This document shows, in pieces, positions 45,251-56,568 of a DNA stretch of 64,000 bases. Below the pieces are notes generated by a model. That model saw only the letters and a list, made by a program, of their open reading frames with translations. It searched no databases and was not told the origin of the DNA. The stretch covers positions 24,880,650-24,944,649 of the forward strand of contig NC_134026.1 of NCBI RefSeq assembly GCF_964204645.1. Direction: 5' to 3'. The position numbers and the translations under genes were made by a program. Source of the stretch: Tubulanus polymorphus (Eukaryota > Nemertea > Palaeonemertea > Tubulaniformes > Tubulanidae). The stretch's first letter is position 1. The number at the start of each line of letters is the position of its first letter.

Positions 45251-47163
45251 ATGAGTTTGAGCACATGTGTTAAGTGCGCGCGAAAACAGATTTCAATTAA
45301 ATTATATTTCAATCGATGGCTCTACCGCAAGAGCACAATATTAGAAAATGAAAATAAAAGAGGAGGCGAATCAAATGATAGTGGACAGGACCTATTGGAT
45401 TTAGAGGCTGGATTGCATCGTACAAACGTAAAGAAAACATCTACAAAAAACTGGTATAAACCATGGCGACCACATTTAGATAATAAAGAAAAAAACACCG
45501 ATGTTAGATTTATGTCGAGGTACGTATACAGTCTACAGAAACGTGAAAAGAAGAAAAATTCTTAGAAATTTTTTGGAGCTTGAATAAATCAAACTGCAAG
45601 TCTTTTTGATTTTAGAAAGCATGCGAAGCAGTACAACATACAAGGCGAAGTCCTGTTTGGGCGTCATCCAGTTACGCTAGCTTTGAAACGTAAACTACGA
45701 GAAATCTATCAATTATACATATCTGATCAACTGAAAGAATCTGAAAAAGTAGAAATACAGAACATAATACAGCTAGCAGATCAAATGAGCGTTCCTTTCT
45801 GCGTAACGTCTAGTCAAATACTTGATAAACTATCTGCTGGAAGGCCGCATCAGGTACTACAGCCATTCGACATACTTTTACTACTTTTAAATCATAATAC
45901 AATTTATTTGATTTTTGAACAATCCATGATTTTAGGGTATTTGTTTGGATGTTTCAAGCAAGAAATATGAAGCATTTGATGAAGAAAGTCTTTCAAGGTA
46001 GGCCATCTTGTATGATTATTTCATATCGATATATGTGAAATATTGATACATTTATAGGAATAATCAAATGATTGTTGTATCTTTGTGAATTTCAGCCATA
46101 ATATAAATGAACACAGTCCACAGTTGTGGCTGGTCCTTGACAGAATATTGGTATATCTTCATGTCTTAGACAATTTTACCACCATTAAAACTATTTGCAT
46201 TGTTAACCTTACACTCATTTTCTCTGAAGGATCCAATGAATCTCGGTGCCATCATTCGTTCCAGTTATTTCTTTGGAGTTGACAGACTGCTTGCTACCAA
46301 AAGCAGGTTTGCTGCTTTATTTAACATACTCTCGATTTATTGCCTCTTACTCCGTATATAATTGATTCATGCTAGTTTAACTAATGCATATCAAATAGTT
46401 GTAGACTGAGTCCAGTAGTGTGTAAAGCTAGTTCCGGGACGATGGAATTGGTAGATGTATTTCGCGTTGGTGACCTGTCTCATTTCATTAAGGTACGAAC
46501 ACCATTGAATATTGGTGTATGTAAAAACCATGTTTTATAGAAAACATCATTTTCTTTCATTCAGATATGTTCAGGTTTAGGTTGGGATGTCGTCGCGACC
46601 TCGTCTTCATCAGGCGAGACGGCAGATCGTCGAGAGAAAGAAAGATGTGTATCTCTCGATGACTTTCATCTGGACAGAAACACAATTGTTATTTTTGGTA
46701 ACGTTTTATCTGATCGGAATATTTGTAGGATTTATCGTTTGTAACATAAAATAAATGTTTAAGGCTATAAACTGATACTTTGTTTCTCCTAATCGGCCTG
46801 GTCATTTTGTAAAATGTGATAGAATTTGTAATCAGTTCATTCCTACCGGGTCTTTATTGTCAGCTTGATCATGATTTTAGAAAAAGTTATCTACAAGGTA
46901 GATAGGCGGCTGGCCAGGTTAACTTAAGATCAGCAGAAATGAGAAACATGGTATTAAAGATATCTAAATTTATTTTCTCAGGCAACGAAGGAACCGGTTT
47001 GGCGTCTGGTGTATTAAATCTCTGCAGGAAGCTCGTCTACATAGAACCAAATCCTGGAGTTAGTGATAATCTCGAATCTTTAAACGTGTCCGTTTCGGCC
47101 GGAGTTTTGCTTCATAGCTTAACCAGAGTCCGTAGAAAAAAAGACAGAAACAAGTACATGTAA
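45251..47163 (+). CDS. MRM1: Mitochondrial rRNA 2'-O-methyltransferase MRM1, 8 exons
   Basis: MRM1 is a SpoU/TrmH-family (SPOUT) enzyme that 2'-O-methylates a guanosine (G1145 in human) of mitochondrial 16S rRNA. Exons: 45251-45519, 45616-45853, 45936-45997, 46096-46150, 46230-46306, 46405-46492, 46565-46697, 46982-47163; 1104 nt, 367 aa, against 353 in human. An N-terminal extension could be the mitochondrial presequence. The substrate-binding domain starts GEVLFGRHPVTLAL. The three SPOUT motifs are present: DPMNLGAIIRSSYFFGVD (motif 1, catalytic Arg), VIFGNEGTGL (motif 2) and ESLNVSVSAGVLLH (motif 3). The usual Q before DP is L here. A second in-frame ATG at 45245 (two codons earlier) is an alternative start. 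Confidence 0.9.
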
Positions 47164-47177
47164 ACGGAACGATGTGA

Positions 47178-47190
47178 AATAAATTTTATT
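47178..47190. terminator. Two-way poly(A) signal shared by MRM1 and the PLAT/TSP1 gene
   Basis: AATAAA (plus, 47178-47183) is followed after one base by TTTATT (47185-47190, AATAAA on the minus strand), giving a near-palindrome AATAAATTTTATT. It lies 15 bp after the MRM1 stop and about 125 bp after the stop of the opposing gene. Confidence 0.55.
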
Positions 47191-47315
47191 AAACAAAGCG
47201 ATAAGGTTTTCTAGTATTGTTAATAAGCATTTGTAATCTCGGGTGTACGTTATCGTGCGCGTATCAAACATAAAACGTGTTTAGTCGAAGCCCTTTCTCC
47301 GATCGGAATTAGTTT

Positions 47316-49551
47316 CTAGAAAAAATCGGTGTCTGAATCTAGTTCCTGAAGCGGTTGATTCACCACCCTGAATAAATCATTGCTGGTAGTCAATGGTTCG
47401 TCCAATCCGATCCTAGGATCTATTTGTGCACGCTCTATTCCTGTACCATCCATAGCGTCGATTTCTTTCGTTTTTTCACCAAGGAATTTGACATTGTCTG
47501 TACAAATTTCAATTGAGATAGGGTCATCGCCGGTGGCATCAAATCTGCATTTCGGATGTTTTTCGATATAGTCGTTGCGACGTTGGGAGTGTCGAAATAC
47601 TAGCCTGGCCTTCCACTTTCGCGATCTACAAGCGCATATCAACAGTCCTATCATCACGACGGTCAATATAACTCCAACTGTAACTCCTGACAACACTCGT
47701 ATCAACACTGAAAAGAGAATAGTCGATTTATTCATAATTCAAGTCCAATTCTCGATAGAATTTGGCACTTTTTGAAACTCACCGGCCTTCTTGTCATTCC
47801 CGCAATTTTCCTCGACAGCAGGACAATCGTTTCTCTGATCACAGACTCGCTCTTTTAAGATGCAAACATTCTTCCCCGCATTGCAAAGTGTGTAAGCAGG
47901 GGGGCAACTGACGTTGCTGACAAGTATCGGTGGTAAATCTGTCCGGACGAACTTAGCATTCTCACATTGTGTATTACATGGCAGCTTATCCTCACTGAGA
48001 CCTGGACAGGATGCTCCTCCATATTTTTGCGTTGGTTGAGAACATTCTCTTGTGCGTACGGTTGTCCCCGCTCCACATGACGCCGAACACGATGAAAAAT
48101 TCGACCAATTTCCCCAAACACCATTCACTGCGAATTGATAATAAGACATATTTATAATTTCACATATTGTATCATCTTACTTCTGATCGATGGTTATAAA
48201 CATATATATATATTTCGTGTACCTGGGCATTTTGTTTGCTTATAACATTGTGTCACGAACTTATCAGATCCATTACAAGGGCGGCCACCACTGGCAGGTC
48301 CCGGTTGGTTGCATAGTCTCTGTTTGATCTGGACTCCTTTGCCACAAGTTACTGCACACGCCGTATATTCACTCCACGGTCCCCAGTTGCCGTCAACTTA
48401 AGCACGAAATATTGGGAAATTGATACGACTGATACCCTGTTCTGATCGACTTTAGATGTGTTTTGAAGAACCTCAAATTTACCTGGACAAAGTTGAGCAT
48501 TACATTCAGATATTTCCGTCGGCTCACCATCGCAGCCATTGCCACCGTTTATTGGCGGTGGATTGTTACAGAGTCTCGAACGACTTCTTATTCCTCCTCC
48601 ACAAGTTAAAGGACACTCCGTGTAATTCGACCAGTTACTCCACGCTCCATTTACTTCAAGTAGTAGATTTGACTTTTATCAGGACATACAAAACGATAAC
48701 TATGGATCCGATACTTTAAGGTATCGTTATAACAACACAGAATAAGTAGAAATATCGTACTTTTTATATAGACGGCTCCCTTTCTCTGCGGCTGCGCGAT
48801 CCAAAAATTACAGATAAATGTTACTAATTCTCCATCGCATTCAACCTGTACCTATAATATATTGTTGGAATGAAATAAACTCGGCCCGGAAAGCTATATA
48901 TGGTCGGTTTTCTGTTGGAACTTCATACCTTAGATACCTGCCAGCTAGAATCCGTTCCATTATCATCATTGCCAATATTCAAACCGTAGAAATAGAAACC
49001 AAGATTATGGTTATCTTCGAGTTGAAGGTCGAATGTATCCACACTTATGAACAAATATTATAGAGACGAAAGATTAATAATTGATCTTACTAATATCTTA
49101 TTGATCATAATTCAAAGTCAAAATGGTTAGCTCATATATAGTTAGATTTGTAGTAATACCTATTTTTTTGAAACTGTCCGGGATTCCTCTGAAGATAAAA
49201 CCTGGGAGTCATACCAGCATTGCTCTCTAATTGAACCCAAACGTTAGCGTCGGTGCCCGCTTCATCGTCGGGGCCGGTGAAAATCTTCACAGTAACTAAA
49301 CAGAAATGGGATCTTAAAATGTGGATAGAAAATCCCAGAAATGAGAAATATGCTTAGCTTTTAAACCAGTTTTTCTAGCTGGTTAGGTTCACAAGTAGTT
49401 AAATCATGACTTCTATCTGGACCCAGATGTTACAGTGCATACCTTCTTTAGCGTGCGAAGACGCGGCTACGATCATCAGAACAACATAAACTGTTTTCCA
49501 TTTTGCAAAAATATCATTCCTCATTTTGCTCTTCGAAATAGTTACTTCCAT
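47316..49551 (-). CDS. PLAT, TSP1 x3, LDLa single-pass membrane protein, 8 exons
   Basis: I do not recognise a named orthologue. Exons, 5' to 3' on the minus strand: 49551-49443, 49295-49160, 49043-48938, 48851-48761, 48653-48483, 48396-48223, 48127-47783, 47707-47316; 1524 nt, 507 aa. Exon 1 encodes a signal peptide (WKTVYVVLMIVAASSHA). Exons 2-4 encode a PLAT/LH2 beta-sandwich: VTVKIFTGPDDEAGTDANVW, DTFDLQLEDNHNLG, then VECDGELVTFICNFWIAQ. Exons 5, 6 and 7 each contribute one thrombospondin type 1 repeat (GAWSNWSNYTECPLTCGGG, GNWGPWSEYTACAVTCGKG, GVWGNWSNFSSCSASCGAG). Exon 7 ends with an LDLa-like cysteine module (CILKERVCDQRNDCP). Exon 8 has a membrane helix (GVTVGVILTVVMIGLLICAC) and an acidic cytoplasmic tail ending DSDTDFF. 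It may act as a cell-surface adhesion or guidance receptor. Exon phases fit domain shuffling. Confidence 0.82.
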
Positions 49552-52535
49552 ACCGTATCGTTAAAAGTTACTAATAGTTCAGTTTACTGGTATTTATATA
49601 GGCGTGATCGTTGTTGATGTACTTTAAAACCAGTCACACGCTCATTACGTAATTTACTTCCGAAAAAGTACACATTATACGTAACAATATTGTGGAGTTT
49701 CGAGCTCAAAACGCTGTTGATTGTACTTTTGTTATTGTTCAAAGCTGTATACATTTTACTTTCATAAGCCATTATTAAATGGTGTAAATTTGTTTTGGTA
49801 AATTCTTATTGAGGACTCCGCCATCTCAACGCGATTAAATCTGGATGTATTTTTTTCATTTTCATTCTAAGTGATAATTTGGCTGTTGGCGAAATATCAG
49901 AAATGGCCACACAACGTCGAAACCTATGATTACTGATATTTTGTTGAAAAAGTCATAACTAATGATTTTGCAAACCCATTGCGGTGCACCTCAGATTAAC
50001 GCGCATGAATAATGAATAGCAATTTAGTTTAATCGTAACTACGCGACAACACAACCAAAAGTAATGAAAAGTCAAATTTATCATTAAGTAAATGAAAGCT
50101 GCTCGAGTATCGCGTAACTTAAATGAATCATTTAGCAAAGTTTACAGAATGGACGCTGTCTCAGTGCGGTTTTTACGACAATGGTTGTAATGGTTGTATC
50201 GGTTGAGTGAAATTTGATCAATTCGTCTGCATGCTGTATAATCGCTGTGTACGCGGTGGTAACTTTTTTTTATCTAGCTACAATAAACCCGTAATGGAAT
50301 TAGATCGGATTTCTCGCCTTAATTCTCGCGATCAAGGCGAAATGACACCAGCGGTGTCGTTATTAGCCAGCAAAACCTGCATTCCATTAAAACTGTCCAT
50401 GTGCGTACATATAGTGACCGAAACAAACTTTACTTGTAAATCATATAATTCTCTATTTAAATGAGAAGTTACACAAGAAAACAATTATATCTTAAAATAA
50501 ATTCAAAATAAACTCATTATCGCTGCTTGGAATTTCTAGTGACTAGATTTTACAAGGAACCAACCAATATTTTATTTGACGCAGGAAGAGCTGGTGCCTT
50601 CATTCTGAACGCTTGATGCAGACGGCGACAGCATTGAAATATATAATACATTCGGAGCAGTTAACGTGGTTGAATCGGTTGAATCATGAAATAAACATTT
50701 TTTGTTTTTATTTTGTTGTATCGTTTTGGAATGGATGGAACGAGCGATTCTAAGGTGGAAATAGCGAGCGAGTAAAAACTCGTCCATTTGAAACGTAAAC
50801 TTGTAAATCTTGTCCGATCATCCCACGTATTTCACCATATATGGTGTTATATACCAACCTCCATCAACCGTGGTTTTTTAAAGTTAGATTTCTCGATCGA
50901 GACTCGTGTCATGTCAATGCACGGGAGGGATTAAATCCGATTTAACACGAGAGGATATGATTTTGTATCAAGATTATTTTCAGTCGAAAGATATTCTAAA
51001 GATTGCAACGAGCGTCATCGGGTAGTACGTATCTGGCTGGTGTAATTTTTTCTCTGCTTCGTCGCCGCCGATGTTCATTCATCTTACTCGTCGTAAGCTC
51101 GTCGAACACACGTGGTGACCTTCGATATGGTTAACCACTGAATTCACCGTTATTTGATAACACAAATATTTCAGATTGAATTTTTCGGGCCACTGGTTTA
51201 TCATAGATATTCCGAATAAAGTGTATCCCGATTGAATGATCCAGTATGTGATAGTGAACAACGGTCTATAATTAGTCACCACAAGGAACTGATAGTGTTG
51301 ATGCCGCTTGGTGTGGATCCAAAACATGTATATACTTGAGGATACTTTTCGTCAATTTCTAATATTTCATAAAAATATCATCTTTGTATAGAAAATACGT
51401 ATTCCGTTGATATGCGCATTTTGAATCACGACAAAATTTTATTTGAAAAATATCCGGATTAAGGTATCATGAAAGCACCTATCTGTAGATGCGAATGCCG
51501 TCTACAACAATTCTGGTGATAGACGGACTTCGTAGTCCCGGTCACCACCGTGTCTGCCGTCTGGCTCTGTTATCACGCCTTTTCGATCGATACTCAAACT
51601 TCGTTTTCCTGCAAAATAATTGAAATTTTTGGAGATCACCTGCGCCCGCTCGGAAATTCTGACGAAAATTCTTTCATGGGAAGATGTGTTAGTTCATCTT
51701 TGAACACATATCGCAATATATACACGTATGTCTGGCATAAGCTCTGAACACAAGTCTTATCAATTGGATATACAAACGTGTGTATATGTGTCTCGACCAT
51801 AAGATATAAGAAGAGAAATTATGGATAACGTGTTTACATTCATTCACAAGCAAAGTTTCATTTTTGTGCTCTCCTTGCGAGAGCAAACCGTAACAACTCA
51901 AACACTTCTTCACACACACAAAGAATCGTTAATCCGGAGCAAGCCGCCCAATTATAGTGTAGAACGACGGGAAAACTAAACTAGGGTATTCTTCAATTGG
52001 AGGGAAATTCCCGACAACATGTTTGCACGAAATCTATTAAGTAGTTTTTTTTATCCTTGTGGATGATATGGTGTTATCTCTTATCTGGGATATCTTACTG
52101 CTACCATGGTCAACCATACATATATATGAGGTGTTTTGTTTATCCCCGTTGGGACAATGCATTATTATCGTTCATTAGGCGAATACCGTTTATCTATCAG
52201 ATATTGATGTATTCATGAGTAGGCGAACTTTTCGAGCTCCAGTCGTAACATTTAGTTTATATCATCAATTCAATCAATTTTAATCACGCGCTTGTTTCAT
52301 AGTATGAATAAAAAATCAAGAAAAATCAAAATTCATAAAAAGATATCATATTCTAGTTTCTACGTCTTAAATGTATTTTAATTTTCCATCTCAAAATTCA
52401 CAGTTAATGGTTTTATCTCTAGAATTAGGTTATGGAACTAATTATAGTTGGTTATTTGAATTGGCATCGATTTGCGAAAATAATGCTGTATATATATTTG
52501 ATACATTGCATGGATCTGCGGACGACTCTAAAAGG
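49552..52535. other. Gene-free stretch 3' of the PLAT/TSP1 gene start
   Basis: About 3 kb upstream of the PLAT/TSP1 gene. Small open frames occur but none has recognisable domains together with convincing splice sites. I see no RNA gene. Promoter elements of the PLAT/TSP1 gene presumably lie near 49560-49800. Confidence 0.4.
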
Positions 52536-54047
52536 TTAAGTAGAGAGTGTAAATAGTTGATAATCACACAAGACACGTTTCCTTCAGTACAAACAAACAG
52601 AGAGAAAGAGATGCAGATTAATGGAATTATAGAGTTGGTAGCAATCAATTGTAAAGCGTCATTAAGGATAAAAGAAATGGGAAAATGGATTTAGGTTTAT
52701 AAGGAAGTTATACAATAGGTGAAGCTGATTGGAAATATATTCGATTTCGGTGTGGGTTTCAATCTGGTATTCACTGAAACTGACAGCACCACCGAATAGC
52801 GGGATTGGTGAGTATTTTACCTCAGGTTTGATTATACTTACGGATATTTGTAGGATGATGTTCTTTCCTTGGTCATATCTGCCCCTACCAATGGCATCGA
52901 CTGGTATAAGCTATTTGTTGATCTCTTCCTTCTGAAATATCCTCCTTCCACACTTCCCATGCACACTGTATAAAGTTTATATCTTTGAGCCAGTCTTTTG
53001 TAAGCCTTTGGGTCGAGATCTTTCATTATTTTTAGCACTTTTACAACAGATGCCCCTGGAAATACATGTAGGAATATTCACAAACTTATCAATATACCTA
53101 AATGGCTTGCTAAAAAACCCGATGGAAACAGTACATGAGGCCAATGGAAATTTAACGCACTACGTATATTGTAGTATAAAGCTTTCAGATAAATAACCAA
53201 AATTTTGCCTAACATTTAAATTTTGCTTGTTTTATCCTCGTCGTTATTTCAACATGGGCATTTCACAAACATCCTTACATCCTTCCATTCCCATCTTTGT
53301 TACAGGAAGATTGATATCTATCAAGAAAGATTGTATTGAACAAAATGCTATAACATCCCTCTAGATGTAGATTATTCAATCTTGTACAAGTAAACAAAAG
53401 TGTGATATAGCACTTTCATTTTGATGAACCATGTCAACCTTATCAATTCTACGGAATACCTAAACTGATAACCTCACCAAATCATTCTCCAATGATTAAA
53501 TCACAATGAATCGGTTTAGGACTGGGAAGATTTTGATGTTGGCTCACAATCTTCCATTAGAATAATATGACTACTTGATACTTGGTTCATTTCTCAGCCT
53601 GTTTTGGCCATTATCACGGTCTGTCTACTGAAATTAATACTGATATATGGCCGCAGGGTTTACCTTCTTAACGTCGTGTAATGTTGATGATGAGCAGGCA
53701 ACTTTTCACTTTTATAGATTAATCACGCCGAGCTAATGGAAATTTTGAGGTCCATGCGTGGAACGTTATAGTTTCGGTTTTTGGTCATACTAAAGATGCT
53801 GACAAAGTCAAGAATTGGTTTTTCGAAATGTTCATCTTTTGAAGTTCGTCGCTTTGGTTCTTTTAAATGAGTGAGTGCTTGAGATACAAAGCACCTGCTG
53901 ACTGAACTTGGCTTGGTTTTTTAATCCCTTCTCTTTACAATGAGATTTAGATACAGTTGTACTGTCATTCAGTACGCGATTATGATTGACTTGTTGTAGG
54001 AGTTGTATAGCAACGAATAGAAAAAATGATTTTTTGAAATATCGCAT
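52536..54047 (-). CDS. Possible three-exon secreted peptide precursor (unidentified)
   Basis: This is a tentative model. The middle exon (53055-52842) is open throughout, preceded by TTTCCAG and followed by GTAAGTAT. It encodes a 71-residue segment including KIMKDLDPKAYKRLAQRYKL and YFRRKRSTNSLYQSMPLVG. An upstream exon 54047-53939 begins with an ATG and a signal-peptide-like MRYFKKSFFLFVAIQLLQQ. Its GTAAAG donor leaves the phase the middle exon needs. A pyrimidine-rich 3' splice site at 52587-52582 gives a last exon 52581-52536, ending PKRVLCDYQLFTLST and a stop. Together 369 nt, 122 aa. The RRKR and KR sites would be prohormone-convertase sites releasing a 27-residue peptide. No neuropeptide family is recognised. 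The whole could be a chance open frame. Confidence 0.3.
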
Positions 54048-56362
54048 TGAAGCGAAACGAAGTTTCGATTCCAATAGATTCTGCAACTTCTCTTGAACGT
54101 TAGTCACCGATGAATTACTTCCCTGACCAAATTAAACCCAGCGAAAGAATAAAAATTGGGCTTCCCCTGTAAGTACCACTCTTGTGGTTGTGACTCCCGC
54201 TTTTTCAGATACTTTTCTTCGACTTTGAGATGAAACCGTATCAATAATCGATGCTGTTATGTTATGTATACTGCTGACAGAAAATCTGAACATTTTGATG
54301 AAACGCCTCCGCATGTTGTTACTGACTTATGGGAAAAAATATTTTCGTTGGTATGGCTTCTGATACGATTTACGTAGACTTTCTAATCTTAGAAGGTTTG
54401 TGAATGGCCACACTAATCAATCAACTAGGAGTGATGATTGATAATCAGTAAATGGAATTCATTTCTGAAAATCGTAACACCACAATGATATTGATGAGGA
54501 TTCATGATTATTCAACGGGTACTTAGGGTTTACTTCACAATTCATTTATCACGCTTCATCGAACGGAGTGATAAGGTGAAAAATATGCTAATCGTTTAAT
54601 CGCTGCCTTAAAAAAACGTCGACTTATCGATACGACCAGTTATACTAGGAAAACCTCTGATTCATTGAGTGTTCATGAATTTTTGATGGAATGAATAGAC
54701 ACACGTGTATCAAATAAACCAACAGGCATGGCACCTGCATTAAAACTTATTCGATGATATGTAAAACAGAATGAGCGCAATCAGATCACTGAATTCCGTA
54801 GATTACATCACAACCGCAGTATATTTGACCGTGGACATATAAATCTCGTTTATACATCCATGATTTGACCATCCTCGATAAAGAATTTGTCACGGCTATT
54901 TATGAAGTGAGATTCTTTGCGTGATTCAGGCCATTTAGATTTTTGGCGATGCGCGAGAGGCAAAACGCGTTTTGAAATAACGATGTTTCACGTATACGTA
55001 CGTACGTATGCACCTTCGATGTTTGACGTATTAAACTGATATTTGTGATGACGTGGAATTCTATTTACAATTCCGACTTAAAGTAAGTTTCGATCGATCA
55101 TTTTATCATTGAAGGATAATTTGGATTTTCCTCCACACCTGTTATTGGGTCAATAATTTGCCAGATATTGATAATAATAACACCAAACTATAAACGGCCT
55201 TATGAATCGAACAATGCCTACGACATTATACACGTTCCTTTTCACGCGACATTAGATGACGTTGAATTGAGTGAGCTAAAAGCTTTCTATACGAATAAAC
55301 GAATAGATACGTGCGGAAAAATCCCTCGGTTCAGGTGTCCATCATCTTGAATTGTCTTATATAAAACAGTCTACTAAACTGATGTATTTTGAAATAAAAC
55401 GAAAACAGTTCCTTTGCGTCTAAAATTCATCAAACCATTATGCAAGTTCGGGCTTATTGAAGAAAGCCGTCCAGACCACTCTAGATAATTTTTAGAGAGT
55501 GGCTGATTTGTCTAATAAGCGATGTATAGTCAGTATCGCTCAGGAATAATATTTTCATCCTAAATCCGACTCATCTGTAAGCCGATTTCCTGCCATGGCG
55601 GGCGCTCGGGGATAGAAAGAAAAAACAGAAGCTCGCAATATTACACGATCGTAGCGTTTATTATTATATCGGGTTATCTTTCCTATGGTTTCTCGGTAAT
55701 TGCAAGTCAGTTCGGGTATTTTTATCTGTCCGCACATAGCGCCCTCAAAAATGATACGGCTTACTTGTTATCTAGCGTACGAGCCGATCCAATATTAAGG
55801 TAGTATAATCCGTTAAAGAGAGCATTCGTTGGAAGATACGTGTCGTGTACCCTCATATACTACTGATAATGGTGACATGATAGAAATTAATCCAATATCG
55901 CTGAAAAGTCATCGCAAACATCAAAACGCATTCCCTCTTCAAATTAACATTCCCCCAAGGCTTTAATGAAAATGAAAACTGCTTGATCTACGATTCGACT
56001 TAGTATGACTGAACTATATGTAGAAATTGAAATATTTTTGATATGTCGAGTTTGGATCACTTTACGCTGGTTGTCTTGCGGTAATCACGCATTCGTAATG
56101 AGCATGGTTTCGTTTTCGTTCCAAGATGCATGAGCCGCAGTCTAATCCTAAGCAATTCAATCTAACATTAAAAGCTACAATAATATAGTGCTTTACACAG
56201 TTGTTGGATATTAGATTTAGCTGTTATTCATGGTAGAATTAGTTCATTTTCAATCTCAAGTTAAATGCTGTCAAGTTAAAACACTACGAAATTGGACAAT
56301 ATCCGGGTTATCTGAAGTAGTCTAACCATTGGTGAAATACTATGTTCGTATTTTGACTATAG
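54048..56362. other. Gene-free stretch
   Basis: AT-rich sequence with only short, unsupported open frames. I recognise no exon, RNA gene or named repeat. Confidence 0.4.
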
Positions 56363-56568
56363 ATTGGGAATCCTACACTAATGTAACGAAAAAGATGGAG
56401 TCCGAAAAGTTTCCTTTAAGCTGATAATTCACTGATTTGACGTTTCGACTATAACCTTAACAGTCATCTTTGAGAAGATAGGTCGAATCGACGAATCAAT
56501 AATTCATTAGCTTAAAGGACACTTTTCGGATTCCATCTTTCTCGTTATAATAGTGTGGGATCCTCAAT
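56363..56568. mobile_element. Hairpin MITE, about 206 bp
   Basis: The left arm reads ATTGGGAATCCTACACTAAT then GTAACGAAAAAGATGGAGTC and CGAAAAG. The reverse complement of the right arm reads ATTGAGGATCCCACACTATT then ATAACGAGAAAGATGGAATC and CGAAAAG. The arms stay alignable for about 85 bp around a short loop. There is no coding frame. Terminal (GAATCC-CACTAAT) and subterminal (GTCCGAAAAG) motifs are shared with the element at 12034-12139. Confidence 0.72.
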
